Numbered from the stretch's first letter, positions 31,286 to 42,324 are shown. The stretch is 64,000 nt of DNA from Nocardioides sp. TF02-7 (GCF_022437945.1 NZ_CP092535.1:992001-1056000); one strand, 5' to 3'. Numbers and translations: made by a program. Notes: generated from the sequence alone by a model not told the origin.

Positions 31286-32424
31286 CCGAGCCGATCCGGG
31301 TGGCCGTGATCGGCTACTCCTTCATGGGCAAGGCCCACTCCAACGCGTGGCGCAACGTCGGTGCGTTCTTCCCCGACGCACCCTCGGTCGAGCAGGCGGT
31401 GCTGGTCGGGCGCGACGTCGCGGCCGTGAAGACGGCCGCCCACCAGTACGGCTGGGCCGAGGCGGCGACCGACTGGGTCGAGGTGGTCCGACGCGACGAC
31501 ATCGACCTGGTCGACGTCTGCACGCCGGGCAACAGCCACTGCGAGATCGCCCTCGCCGCGCTCGAGGCCGGCAAGCACGTGCTGGTCGAGAAGCCGCTCG
31601 CCAACAGCGTCGGCGAGGCCGAGCGGCTCGTGGCCGCGGCCGACCGGGCCCGCGCCGCCGGCGTCCGTTCCGCCGTCGGGTTCAACTACCGCCGGGTCCC
31701 CGCGATCGCCCTCGCCCGCGAGCTGATCGCCGACGGCGTGATCGGCACCGTGCGGCAGGTCCGCGGCGCCTACCTCCAGGACTGGCTGGCCGACGCGTCG
31801 GCGCCGATGACCTGGCGGCTGCGCAAGGAGTCGGCCGGCTCCGGCGTCCTCGGCGACCTCGGCTCGCACGTGGTCGACCTGGTGCAGCACCTGCTCGGCG
31901 AGCCGGTGGTGTCGGCCCAGGGGCGGCTGCGGACGTTCGTGCCGACCCGCCCCGGTCCGGACGGGCCCGAGGAGGTCACCGTCGACGACGCCGCGTGGGC
32001 GACCCTCGAGACCGCCTCCGGCGCGGTCGCCAGCGTCGAGGTCAGCCGGATGGCCACCGGCCGCAAGAACGGCCTCACCCTCGAGGTCTACGGCGACCGC
32101 GGCGCGCTCGCGTTCGACCTGGAGCGCCTCAACGAGCTGCACGTGCAGGACCGACCCGACGGGAGGGCCACCGGGCTGCAGCGGGTGGTGGTCACCGAGC
32201 CCGACCACCCCTCGATCGGGGCGTGGTGGCCGCCGGGGCACGTGCTCGGCTGGGACCACACCTTCACCATCCAGGCCGCCGACCTGCTCGGCGCGATCGC
32301 CGCGGGCACCGACCCGACCCCGACGTTCGCGGACGGGCTCGCCGTGCAGCAGGCGCTGACCGCGATCGAGGCGTCGTCGGACCGCGACGGCGCCCGCGTC
32401 GCCGTCCGACCCGAGGAGCACTGA
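31282..32424 (+). CDS. Gfo/Idh/MocA-family oxidoreductase
   Basis: This is a 380-aa NAD(P)-dependent sugar dehydrogenase. An N-terminal Rossmann fold (RVAVIGYSFMGKAHSNAW, with a GxSxxG variant of the usual GxGxxG) is followed by DLVDVCTPGNSHCEIA and the conserved EKPLANS (catalytic Lys, VLVEKPLA). The C-terminal sheet domain includes SGVLGDLGSHVVDL with the active-site Asp and His. It overlaps both neighbours (ATGA upstream, TGATG downstream), so the isomerase, dehydrogenase and second isomerase are coupled. Together with the epimerase it would oxidise and rearrange the imported sugar. Confidence 0.92.
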   Translation: MTEPIRVAVIGYSFMGKAHSNAWRNVGAFFPDAPSVEQAVLVGRDVAAVKTAAHQYGWAEAATDWVEVVRRDDIDLVDVCTPGNSHCEIALAALEAGKHVLVEKPLANSVGEAERLVAAADRARAAGVRSAVGFNYRRVPAIALARELIADGVIGTVRQVRGAYLQDWLADASAPMTWRLRKESAGSGVLGDLGSHVVDLVQHLLGEPVVSAQGRLRTFVPTRPGPDGPEEVTVDDAAWATLETASGAVASVEVSRMATGRKNGLTLEVYGDRGALAFDLERLNELHVQDRPDGRATGLQRVVVTEPDHPSIGAWWPPGHVLGWDHTFTIQAADLLGAIAAGTDPTPTFADGLAVQQALTAIEASSDRDGARVAVRPEEH

Positions 32425-33434
32425 TGGGCAAGCGCTTCACGCTGTTCACCGGCCAGTGGATCGACCTCACGCTCGAGGAGGTCGCCGGGCTGGCGGCCGG
32501 GTGGGGCTACGACGGCCTCGAGATCGCCGTGTCCGGCGAGCACCTGGACCCGTGGCGGGTCGACGAGGAGGGCTACGTCGAGGGCCGGCTCGAGATCCTG
32601 CGCAGGCACGGCCTCGAGTGCTGGGCGATCTCCAACCACCTCACCGGCCAGGCCGTCTGCGACGACCCGATCGACTTCCGCCACCAGGCGATCGTGCGCG
32701 ACCGGGTGTGGGGCGACGGCGACCCCGAGGGCGTCCGGCAGCGCGCGGCCGAGGAGCTGAAGCTGACCGCGCGGCTGGCGCGGAAGATGGGCGTCGACGT
32801 CGTGGTCGGCTTCACCGGCTCCTCGATCTGGCAGTACGTCGCGATGTTCCCGCCGGTGCCCGGCGACCGGATCGACGCCGGCTACCAGGACTTCGCCGAC
32901 CGGTGGAACCCGATCCTCGACGTGTTCGACGAGCACGGCGTCCGGTTCGCCCACGAGGTGCACCCCTCGGAGATCGCCTACGACTACTGGTCGACGAAGC
33001 GGGCCCTCGAAGCGGTGGACAACCGGGCGGCGTTCGGGATCAACTGGGACCCCAGCCACATGATGTGGCAGGGACTCGACCCGGTCGCGTTCATCACCGA
33101 CTTCGCCGACCGGATCTACCACGTCGACTGCAAGGACACCCGGATGAGGATGGGCGGCGGCCGCAACGGCATCCTCTCCTCCCACCTGCCCTGGGGCGAC
33201 CAGCACCGCGGCTGGGACTTCGTGTCGACCGGCCGTGGCGACGTACCGTGGGAGGACGCCTTCCGCGCACTCGCCGCGATCGGCTACACCGGCCCGGTCT
33301 CGGTCGAGTGGGAGGACGCCGGGATGGACCGGCTCCACGGTGCGCGTGAGGCGCTGGAGTTCCTCAAGCGGTTCGACTACGACCAGCCGGCGGCGTCGTT
33401 CGACGCGGCGTTCTCGAAGCAGAGCGAGGACTGA
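32424..33434 (+). CDS. Sugar phosphate isomerase/epimerase family protein
   Basis: This is a 336-aa TIM barrel. The metal ligands are visible: Glu in RFAHEVHPSEIA, Asp in INWDPSHMMWQGL, His in YHVDCKDTRM and Glu in VSVEWEDAGMD. A mid-sequence insert (GGGRNGILSSHLPWGDQHRG) is typical of the subgroup encoded beside Gfo/Idh dehydrogenases in actinobacterial sugar operons. It starts MGKRFTLFTGQW at the TGATG overlap. It is intact. It resembles inosose isomerases and 3-keto-sugar enzymes, but the exact reaction cannot be read from sequence. Confidence 0.88.
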   Translation: MGKRFTLFTGQWIDLTLEEVAGLAAGWGYDGLEIAVSGEHLDPWRVDEEGYVEGRLEILRRHGLECWAISNHLTGQAVCDDPIDFRHQAIVRDRVWGDGDPEGVRQRAAEELKLTARLARKMGVDVVVGFTGSSIWQYVAMFPPVPGDRIDAGYQDFADRWNPILDVFDEHGVRFAHEVHPSEIAYDYWSTKRALEAVDNRAAFGINWDPSHMMWQGLDPVAFITDFADRIYHVDCKDTRMRMGGGRNGILSSHLPWGDQHRGWDFVSTGRGDVPWEDAFRALAAIGYTGPVSVEWEDAGMDRLHGAREALEFLKRFDYDQPAASFDAAFSKQSED

Positions 33435-33518
33435 CGCGGGACGACCGGCTGCAGCGCGCAGGGCGCGCAACCCAGACGTCGGGACCGCATCGGGTGGTCC
33501 TGCGAGGAAGGAGCTGTC

Positions 33519-34484
33519 ATGTGCTTCGGTTTCGACGGTGAGACCGCGCTCCAGGAGTCGCTCGCCCGCAAGGGAGCCAAGCGACGAGGGTTGCTCACCG
33601 CTGCGGCGGGTGGCGCGGCCGCGCTCACGGTCGGCAGCCAGACCGCTGCGTCGGCGCACCGTGGTCGGCCGCACGGCGGGCCGTGGGGCCACGACCACCG
33701 CCGCCGGTCGATCCCCCACGACAAGATCTCGATCCAGCTCTACACGCTGCGCGACGCGCTCGGGGGCGAGCCCGGCTTCGACGTCGTGCTGCAGCGGCTC
33801 GCCCAGTACGGCTACGAGAAGGTCGAGCTGGCCGGCTACTACGGCCGCACCGCCAAGGAGCTGCGCAAGTTCCTCGACGGGCTCGACATCCGGGCGACGT
33901 CCAGCCACGACGGGATCAGCAGCTCGCGCTCCGCGCTGCGGACCAAGCTCGAGAACGCCGCGACCCTGCGCCAGCGCTACGTCGTCGTCCCCTACCTCGC
34001 GTCCGACTCGCTGAGCGACTGGCAGCAGTGGGCCGACCAGATGAACGAGGAGGCGGCGCTCGCCCGTCGCTACGGGCTCCGCTACGGCTACCACAACCAC
34101 GCCCACGAGTTCACGACCGACCTCGGCGGCGGCGTCACGCCGTGGGAGGTGCTGACCGACCGGCTCGACCCGCGGCTCGTGCACCTGGAGGTCGACCTCT
34201 ACTGGGCGTTCACCGGCGGCGTGAACTCCGGCGCCTCCGACCCCCACCGGTTCACCATCGACGTGATCCGCGACGCCCCGCAGGCGGTGCGGCAGTACCA
34301 CGTCAAGGACCGCGACGGCACCACCGGCGACATGTGCGACCTCGGCACCGGCGTCATCGACTTCCCGCGGATCTTCCGCAAGCACCGCGTGGAGGAGTAC
34401 ATCGTCGAGAACGACACCCCCGACGTCTCGCCGCTCACCTCGGCTGCCGTCGGCCACCTCTACCTCGACCACCTGGAGTACTGA
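33519..34484 (+). CDS. Tat-exported TIM-barrel isomerase/epimerase
   Basis: The 321-aa protein has a twin-arginine signal (KGAKRRGLLTAAAGGAAAL, cleavage after SQTAASA), so it should be exported folded. The mature domain is an AP-endonuclease-2-like TIM barrel: ISIQLYTLRDALG, YGYHNHAHEF, HLEVDLYW, YHVKDRDG and IVENDTPD supply the metal ligands. Secreted members of this family occur beside ThuA- or Gfo/Idh-type genes and act on glycosides outside the cell. It lies 84 bp after the cytoplasmic isomerase and before a strong hairpin, so it is the last gene of the sugar locus. Confidence 0.88.
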   Translation: MCFGFDGETALQESLARKGAKRRGLLTAAAGGAAALTVGSQTAASAHRGRPHGGPWGHDHRRRSIPHDKISIQLYTLRDALGGEPGFDVVLQRLAQYGYEKVELAGYYGRTAKELRKFLDGLDIRATSSHDGISSSRSALRTKLENAATLRQRYVVVPYLASDSLSDWQQWADQMNEEAALARRYGLRYGYHNHAHEFTTDLGGGVTPWEVLTDRLDPRLVHLEVDLYWAFTGGVNSGASDPHRFTIDVIRDAPQAVRQYHVKDRDGTTGDMCDLGTGVIDFPRIFRKHRVEEYIVENDTPDVSPLTSAAVGHLYLDHLEY

Positions 34485-34526
34485 GACCCGACCGGGGGGA
34501 CGGGCCGGGTCCCGGCCCGTGGGGCG

Positions 34527-34568
34527 AAGGGCCCCGGACCTGCACGAGGGCGCGGGTCCGGGGCCCTT
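34527..34568 (+). terminator. 14-bp hairpin ending the sugar locus
   Basis: aagggccccggacc (34527-34540) pairs perfectly with 34555-34568 across a 14-base loop between convergent genes. Confidence 0.75.
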
Positions 34569-34616
34569 CCGCGTCGACAGTGGGTCGGCCGGGCAGGGAT
34601 CGATCCCGCGCGGGTG

Positions 34617-35298
34617 TCAGCCGAGCAGGTCGGCGACGTGGCGGGCGACGTGGTCGCCGAAGAGCCGGTGCCCCTCGGCGGTGAGGTGCAGGCCGTCGGC
34701 CAGGAACGGCAGGTCGAGGGCGACCATGGAGAGGTACGTCGCCCCGTGGCGGCGGGCGAGACCGGACAGGAGCCGGTCGACGTCGGGCACCCGGCCGGCG
34801 CGCGCGGGCGCGAGCACAGGGCCGACGACGAGGACCGGCCGGTCCCCCACCGCCGCCATCAGCGCCTCGAACCCCTCCACGACCGCCGTACGCGGCTGGT
34901 CGACGTCGTTGAGCCCGCCCTCGACCACGACCAGCGCCGTGTCGGCCTGCAGCGAGCGCGGCGCCCGGCGTGCGTAGGACAGGTCGCCGCAGGGGCTGGC
35001 CCCGCGGCTGAACCCGGACCCGGAGAACCCGTCGACCCGCACCGTGCCGGGCAGCCGCGACGGCCACGACTCGGGGGAGCCGCACACCCAGCCCGGCGGC
35101 GTAGGAGTCACCGATGACGAGCACCTGGTCCTCGGTGCGCACCGTGCGGGTGACGACCGCGGCGCGGTCGCGGGCGGCCTCGCGGTAGCGCGTGCAGCGG
35201 TCCTCGTCGGCGCCCGCCTGGGTGGTCACGATCGTGAAGGTAGCCGCGATCCCCGCGGCCATACCGGCCGCGGCCGCCAACGCTCCCCGGATCCGCAC
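34617..35298 (-). CDS. SGNH/GDSL-family hydrolase (frameshifted)
   Basis: The start is GTG 35298 (an N-terminal hydrophobic helix, about 3-24, is an export signal or anchor). Block I is VLVIGDSYAAGLG with the catalytic Ser, block III VVEGGLNDVDQ with Asn, and block V ADGLHLTAEGHRLFG with Asp and His; the fold is complete. The frame breaks at G5 35073-35077; removing one G gives 226 aa. It would be an exported esterase, perhaps acting on envelope or extracellular acyl groups. It is convergent with the sugar locus. Confidence 0.85.
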
Positions 35299-35361
35299 CC
35301 AGCGATGATCGACGCCCGGCCCCGCCCGTGTCAGGCGATTTCCGCAACCGTTGCCGATCCG

Positions 35362-36837
35362 TCACCGCGGCGGCCGGCGGAACACCACCACCGCGACCAC
35401 GAGCGCCGCCGCCATCATCGCCACCGGCAGCGCCAGCGCCACCTGCATCGCCTCGCTCACCTGCGGCGCCACGGCCGCGCGGTCGGCCGTGGGCAGTGCC
35501 TGGAGGTCGCCGATGCCGTCGCCGACGGTCGCCGGGAGGCGCGAGGAGAGCGCCGTCGCGAGCACCACCGCGACCGCCGCCGTGGTCACCGACGTCGCCA
35601 GCTGGTTGAGGACGTTGATCATCGTGGTCCCGGACGGGATGTCGGGGTCGTCGAGGGTCCGGGTGGCCATCGTGATCGTGGGGAGCATGGTGGCGCCGGC
35701 CCCGGTCGTCGCCACCGCCAGGAACGGCAGCAGCTGCCAGTAGGGCGTCGTCGGGCCGAGGAGCAGCGCGAACCCGGCGTACCCCACGACGGCGAGGCAG
35801 ATGCCCGCGCCGATGACCCGCAGGGGGCGGCACCCGGTCGACGAGCCGACCGGCGACCTGGATGGACACGCCGGCGAGGACGGCCTGCGGCACCATCAGC
35901 AGCCCGGCGGTCGTGGCGGTCTCGCCCCGCGCCACCTGGAAGTACAGCGGCACCAGCACGATGGTCGAGAAGTACGCGCCCGCGAAGAGCACCAGCAGCA
36001 AAGCCCCGCCGCCGGTGTGCCGGCGCGCCAGCAGCCGGACGTCGAGGAGCGGTCGCGCGGTGCGGAGGGCGTGGCGGGCGAAGACGGCGAGCAGGACCAG
36101 CGCGCCGGCGACCGGGAGGACGACCGACGCACGCAGGAGGTCGCCCTCGGCCAGCGAGGTGCCGAGCACGAGCATGGCCATGGCGGGCGGCAGGAGGAGG
36201 AGACCGCGACCGTCGAGCCGCACGACGCGGTCCCCGGCGACCCGCGGGAGGTTGCGGCGTGCCAGCCAGATCCCGAGCAGGCCGACCGGCACGTTGACGA
36301 GGAAGATCCACCGCCAGGAGAGATGGTCCAGCAGCCAACCGCCCATCGGCGGGCCGAGCACCGGACCGACCAGGACCGGCAGGCCCAGCAGCGACATCAC
36401 CCGGCCGCGCTCCCCGCCGGGGCCGCCCGCAGCGCGAGCGTCATCGCCGCCGGCATCACGAAGCCGCCACCGAGACCCTGCACCACCCGGAAGGCGATCA
36501 TGCTCGGCGCGTCCCAGGAGCACGCCACCAGCACCGACCCCAGCGTGAAGACGCCGAGCGCCGCCAGGAAGACGGTGCGCGCCCCGTGACGGCCGATCGC
36601 CCACGCCGCCGCCGGGATCACCGTCGCGAGCGCCAGGGTGTAGCCGGTGCTCACCCACTGGATGACCGGCAGCGACGCGCCGGTCTCCTGTGCCAGTCGG
36701 GTGAGCGCGACCGCCACGACGGTGATGTCGAGCGGGATCAGGACCGTCCCCGCGACCACGGTCAGGGCGACGACCGTGGCCCGGCGAGACCGGTCCTTGT
36801 CAGTGGACGGGAGGGGGTTCTCGGTCAGCGAAGGCAT
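35362..36837 (-). CDS. MFS multidrug transporter, DHA2 (EmrB/QacA) type (two frameshifts)
   Basis: Frame-corrected length is 491 aa with about 14 membrane helices. Family motifs are VAGTVLIPLDITVVAVAL (motif D1-like), WVSTGYTLALATVIPAAAW (motif A region) and VGPVLGPPMGGWLLDHLSWRWIFLVNVP (motif C; quoted here in part as GPVLGPPMGGWL). Breaks fall at C4 36412-36415 (one base missing or two extra) and G5 35823-35827 (one extra). It would export hydrophobic compounds in exchange for protons. A MerR-type promoter just upstream suggests induction by a small molecule, yet no regulator gene is adjacent. Confidence 0.87.
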
Positions 36838-36847
36838 GCGCCCGAGT

Positions 36848-36876
36848 CTTCAAGTTGAACCTAACTTCAGGTCAAG
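36848..36876 (-). promoter_or_regulatory. MerR-family-like operator/promoter of the MFS gene
   Basis: On the minus strand a TTGACC -35 element is followed by tgaagttaggttcaact, a dyad centred in the spacer (AAGTT...AACTT), and then TTGAAG. This is close to the long-spacer promoters bound by MerR/SoxR regulators. It lies 11-39 bp before the ATG, so the transcript would be leaderless or nearly so. Confidence 0.5.
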
Positions 36877-36953
36877 ACCTGCGACCGACCTCCGCTTGCC
36901 CGACCGCCTCTTCGAAGCCACTCGGTGCCTCAGCTGCGCGCCCGAGACCGAAC

Positions 36954-36994
36954 TGGGGAAGATCGGATGAGCTATCGCAGTCCGATCTTCCCCA
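36954..36994. terminator. 14-bp hairpin after hflX
   Basis: tggggaagatcgga (36954-36967) pairs perfectly with 36981-36994 across a 13-base loop, 29 bp beyond the hflX stop codon. Confidence 0.7.
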
Positions 36995-37022
36995 CTCCCG
37001 CTCTCCGGTGCCGGAACTCCGG

Positions 37023-38546
37023 TCAGACGGCGTACGCCGCGAGCTCGCCGGCGAGTGCCTCGGTGGCGCGACCGCTGATCCGGGTGCCGTCGGCGGTGTG
37101 CTCGAGCGAGGTGATCTCGCCGTGCCGGTGGATCTGGTCGACGAGGTCGCCGCGGGCGTAGGGCAGCAGCGCGTCGAACTCCACCTGCGGGCGTGGCAGG
37201 TCGGCCTCGATCGCGGCGAGCGCCCCCTCGATCCCCTCCCCCGTGCGGGCGGAGACGGCGACCGAGTGCGGCTCGCGCTGCTTGAGACGGGCCACCGCCA
37301 TCGGGTCGGCGACGTCGACCTTGTTGACGAGGATCAGCTCGGGGATGTCGGCCGCGCCGATCTCGGCGAGCACCTCGCGGACCGCGCCGATCTGGCCCTC
37401 GGGGTCGGCGTGCGACCCGTCGACCACGTGCACGATGAGGTCGGCGTCGGCGACCTCCTCCAGCGTGCTGCGGAACGCCTCGACCAGCTGGTGCGGGAGG
37501 TGCCGCACGAACCCGACGGTGTCGCTCATCGTGTAGATGCGGCCGTCGGAGGCCTGCGCGCGCCGCGTGGTCGGGTCGAGGGTCGCGAACAGCGCGTCCT
37601 CGACCAGCACGCCGGCTCCGGTGAGCCGGTTGAGCAGCGAGGACTTGCCGGCGTTGGTGTAGCCCGCGATGGCGACCGACGGCACGGCGTTGCGGCGCCG
37701 CTCCTGCCGCATCGTGCTGCGGGTGCCGGCCATCGCCTTCAGCTCGCGGCGGAGCTTGGCGATCCGGTCGTTGATGCGGCGCCGGTCGGTCTCGATCTTG
37801 GTCTCACCGGGACCACGGCCACCGATACCGGCGCCGCCGGCGACGCGGCCACCGACCTGGCGGGACAGGTTGCCGCCCCAGCCGCGCAGCCGCTGCTTCA
37901 TGTAGTTGAGCTGGGCGAGCTCGACCTGCGCCTTGCCCTCCTTCGACTTCGCGTGCTGGGCGAAGATGTCGAGGATCAGCGCGGTGCGGTCGACGACCTT
38001 GACCTTGAGCCGGTCCTCCAGGTTGCGCAGCTGCGACGGGGCGAGCTCGCCGTCGCAGATCACGGTGTCGGCGCCGGTCGCCAGGACGATCTCCTTGAGC
38101 GCGTCGACCTTGCCGCGACCGATGTACGTCGCCGGGTCGGGGTACTGCCGGCGCTGGTAGATCGCCTCCAGGACCTCGGACCCGGCGGTCTCCGCGAGCA
38201 GCGCCAGCTCGGCGAGCGAGTTCTCGGCGTCGGTGACGGTGCCGTCGGTCCAGACGCCGGCGAGCACCACCCGCTCGAGGCGGAGCTGGCGGTACTCGAC
38301 CTCGGTGATGTCCTCGAGCTCGGTGCGCAGGCTCGCCACGCGGCGCAGGTCGTGGCGCGCGGCGAGGTCGAGGTCGCCGGTGGTCGGGTCCTCCGGGTCG
38401 GGGTCGGCGTACCCGGACTCGAAGCCGTCGTCCTCGGCCTGGTCGGTGTCAGCGGCGTCGGCGGTGTCGTAGGGGTCCTCGGCCTCCCAGCCCGCGGTGC
38501 GCGCGAGCTCGGCCTCGAGGGAGAAGTCTTCAGCGTGGTTCGTCAT
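37023..38546 (-). CDS. hflX: Ribosome-associated GTPase HflX
   Basis: The 507-aa protein splits or rescues stalled ribosomes. An acidic N-terminal extension (about 1-65) precedes the HflX nucleotide-binding domain (VEYRQLRLERVVLAGVW, PATYIGRGKVDALK) and the glycine-rich linker GGNLSRQVGGRVAGGAG. The G domain has G1 AIAGYTNAGKSSLLN, G3 DTVGFVRHLP and G4 LVNKVD. It is intact. The gene is divergent from a small hypothetical gene and convergent with nothing; a hairpin follows it. Confidence 0.96.
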   Translation of the reverse strand: MTNHAEDFSLEAELARTAGWEAEDPYDTADAADTDQAEDDGFESGYADPDPEDPTTGDLDLAARHDLRRVASLRTELEDITEVEYRQLRLERVVLAGVWTDGTVTDAENSLAELALLAETAGSEVLEAIYQRRQYPDPATYIGRGKVDALKEIVLATGADTVICDGELAPSQLRNLEDRLKVKVVDRTALILDIFAQHAKSKEGKAQVELAQLNYMKQRLRGWGGNLSRQVGGRVAGGAGIGGRGPGETKIETDRRRINDRIAKLRRELKAMAGTRSTMRQERRRNAVPSVAIAGYTNAGKSSLLNRLTGAGVLVEDALFATLDPTTRRAQASDGRIYTMSDTVGFVRHLPHQLVEAFRSTLEEVADADLIVHVVDGSHADPEGQIGAVREVLAEIGAADIPELILVNKVDVADPMAVARLKQREPHSVAVSARTGEGIEGALAAIEADLPRPQVEFDALLPYARGDLVDQIHRHGEITSLEHTADGTRISGRATEALAGELAAYAV

Positions 38547-38663
38547 ATGCCTGCCAGCGTAGGTCGGTTGCGTCCACCTGTGCGAACAAGTTTCCGCGGC
38601 CCCCTGTTCCGACCCCGCGACGCACTATTTGCGGGTCCGCACTTTCTGCGGCATCCTGGTGCG

Positions 38664-39068
38664 GTGACCAAGGACGACGACCCGGCCGCAGGGCCTGGCA
38701 CGGAGCGGCTGGCCGCCGTACGCCGGGCGCTCGACGAGGCCGAGGGCCGGGATTCCGTCGGTGCCCTCCCCTACCTTCGGGAGGCGGCCGACCGGTTGAC
38801 CGAGCTGATCGACGAGTCGATGGCGGTCGCCGTGCTGTCCGGCGGGGCGTCGCTGCGCAGCGCCGGCGCCAGTGCCGGGCTGACGGAGAACGCCGTCGGC
38901 CCGCGCCTCGCCCGCACGCGTGCTCTCGGGGCGTACGCCGACGAGCGCGGGCGGGTGACGGCGGCGGCGGTCGAGCGGGCCAAGTACGACCTCGAGTCCG
39001 GGGCGCCGCGGCAACCGGCCGCGGCGCCGCCACCGATGCGGTTCAAGCCGCGTCGACCCACCCAGTGA
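38664..39068 (+). CDS. Small hypothetical protein, possible HTH
   Basis: GTG at 38664 (MTKDDDPAAGPG) gives 134 aa. A central helical region (ALPYLREAADRLTELIDESM) is followed by LRSAGASAGLTENAVGPRLARTRALG, which has the spacing of a helix-turn-helix of the kind that tests sequence at a repeat (quoted in part: SAGASAGLTENAVGPRLA). The tail is Pro/Arg-rich (PPPMRFKPRRP). No named family is recognised. It is divergent from hflX and 37 bp upstream of the VWA gene, so the two may be co-transcribed. Confidence 0.65.
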   Translation: MTKDDDPAAGPGTERLAAVRRALDEAEGRDSVGALPYLREAADRLTELIDESMAVAVLSGGASLRSAGASAGLTENAVGPRLARTRALGAYADERGRVTAAAVERAKYDLESGAPRQPAAAPPPMRFKPRRPTQ

Positions 39069-39105
39069 CGGGACCTGCCGAGCAGGACCCGGGAACGGAG
39101 CAGCG

Positions 39106-39759
39106 ATGACGCGAGCCGACCTCACCCACCTGTACTTCCTCCTCGACCGCAGCGGGTCGATGCAGTCGATCAAGTCCGACACCGAGGGCGGCTTCGCGGC
39201 GTTCGTCGACGAGCAGCGCAAGGCGCCCGGCGAGTGCCGGGTGACGCTCGCCCAGTTCGACGACCGCTACGACGTCGTCTACTCCTCCGTCCCGCTGGCC
39301 GACGTCCCGCCGCTCGTCCTCCAGCCGCGCGGCAGCACCGCCCTCCTCGACGCGATGGGCAGGCTGGTGACCTCGGCCGGCGACGAGCTGGCCGCGATGC
39401 CGGAGGACCAGCGGCCCGGCACCGTCATCGTCGCGGTCATGACCGACGGCCACGAGAACGCCAGCCGCGAGTGGACCCACCCGGCGATCAAGGCGCTCGT
39501 GGAGCAGCAGACCACCGACTACGCCTGGCAGTTCCTCTACATGGGCGCCGACCAGGACGCCATCGAGGTCGGCACCAGCCTCGGCGTCGCCGCCGGCGCC
39601 TCGGTCACCTACGGCCGCGGCAAGACCCGCGACGCGATGCGGCTCAACGGCGAGAAGCTCGGCAAGATGCGGGCCGCCCGCGCGGCAGCTCCGGCCGGCG
39701 CACCGGCGCCGATGATGGAGGAGTTCAGCGCCGCCGAGCGGCGCTCGGTCGCGGACTGA
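39106..39759 (+). CDS. VWA-domain protein
   Basis: The 217-aa protein is a single von Willebrand factor A domain: the MIDAS motif is DRSGSMQS near residue 14, followed by the metal Thr in RGSTALLDAMG and Asp in VAVMTDGHENAS. There is no signal peptide, so it is cytoplasmic. The C-terminal part (GKTRDAMRLNGEKLGKMRAA) is charged and helical. Such proteins often act with AAA+ ATPases, but none is adjacent. It is intact. Confidence 0.88.
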   Translation: MTRADLTHLYFLLDRSGSMQSIKSDTEGGFAAFVDEQRKAPGECRVTLAQFDDRYDVVYSSVPLADVPPLVLQPRGSTALLDAMGRLVTSAGDELAAMPEDQRPGTVIVAVMTDGHENASREWTHPAIKALVEQQTTDYAWQFLYMGADQDAIEVGTSLGVAAGASVTYGRGKTRDAMRLNGEKLGKMRAARAAAPAGAPAPMMEEFSAAERRSVAD

Positions 39760-39940
39760 ACGCCCCATTGCTCGGCCGCCGGTCGGCCCCCGGTCCCACG
39801 GCGGCCGACCGGCCGCGGAGCACATTTGTTAGGTTGCTGTGCGCAACCAAGCCGGGACGGCGGCCGCTCGGGGCCCACCGGCAGGGGTTGCTGACGAGGA
39901 CGCCGGCGTCCGAGCCGGTGTCCGTGGCCCACCGGAAGGT

Positions 39941-41181
<1,241 letters not shown>

Positions 41182-41185
<4 letters not shown>

Positions 41186-42199
41186 CCGGGATGACGACGA
41201 TGACCGTGACCATGACGAGGACGACGGCCGCCGAGCTCTCGCTCGACGAGCGGGTCGACGGCGTGCCGCGGCTGCCGGTCGGCGAGTGGGTCAACGACGG
41301 CTTCCGCTGGATCCAGGACCACTGGGGCGAGTTCCTCCGCACCGTCGGCGACACGATCTCCGAGTCGGTGGACTGGATCGTCGAGCTGCTCAACGGGCCG
41401 GCGCCGCTGGTCGTCGCCGTCGTGTTCGCGGCGTTGGCGTGGCTGGCCAAGGACTGGCGGCTCGGGGTCGGCACCTTCCTCGGGATGGCGTTCATCATCT
41501 CCATGGAGCAGTGGGAGAACGCGATGCAGACCCTGGGCCTGGTCGCGTTCGCGACGCTCGTCGCCCTGGTGCTCTCGATCCCGCTCGGCATCCTCGCGGC
41601 GCGGTGGGGAGTGGTTCAGCCGCGTGGTCCGGCCGGTGATGGACCTGATGCAGACCATGCCGGCGTTCGTGTGGCTGGTGCCGGTCGTGTCGTTGTTCGG
41701 GCTCGACATCGCCGCCGGCGTCGTCGCCACCGTGATCTTCGCGCTGCCGCCGGGGGTGCGGCTCACCGAGCTCGGCATCCGGCAGGTCGACGCCGAGGTC
41801 GTCGAGGCCGGCCACGCGTTCGGCGCGACGCCGCGCCAGATCCTCCGCGAGGTGCAGCTCCCGCTCGCGATGCCGACGGTGATGGCCGGCGTCAACCAGG
41901 TGATCATGCTCGCCCTGTCCATGGCCGTCATCGCCGGCCTGGTGGGCGCGGGCGGCCTGGGTGGCGCGGTCACGACCTCGATCTCCCGGCTCGACGTCGG
42001 CCTCGGGTTCGAGGCCGGGCTGTCGGTCGTCGTGCTCGCCATCTTCCTCGACCGGGTCACCGCCGGCGCCGGGGGGCGCAAGCCCGGCCAGGGCCGCCTC
42101 CGGTCCCTGCTGGTCCGCGCCACCGGCCGTCGTACGCCGGCCGAGGCGGCGCCCGCGGCCGAGGTGGTCGCCGACGCGGAGCCCGTGCGCGTCGGCTGA
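41182..42199 (+). CDS. proW: Glycine betaine/proline ABC transporter permease (frameshifted)
   Basis: The start overlaps the ATPase stop. The N-terminal part ([20 protein letters not shown]) is typical of ProW/OpuAB. The BPD_transp_1 core has [19 protein letters not shown] and the EAA loop [20 protein letters not shown]. The frame breaks at G4 41606-41609; removing one G joins [13 protein letters not shown] and gives 338 aa. As read, the upper frame would continue into the binding-protein gene, which is misleading. Confidence 0.9.
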
Positions 42200-42324
42200 C
42201 CCCTGCCCGGTCCCCTCAGCGAGATCGACGGAAGGAGCCTGCCCACCCCGACCATCCATCTGCAAGGAACCTCTCTCGGGAACCGAGGGCGGGACGCGCC
42301 CGCCCGGAGCAAAGGAAACGACGA

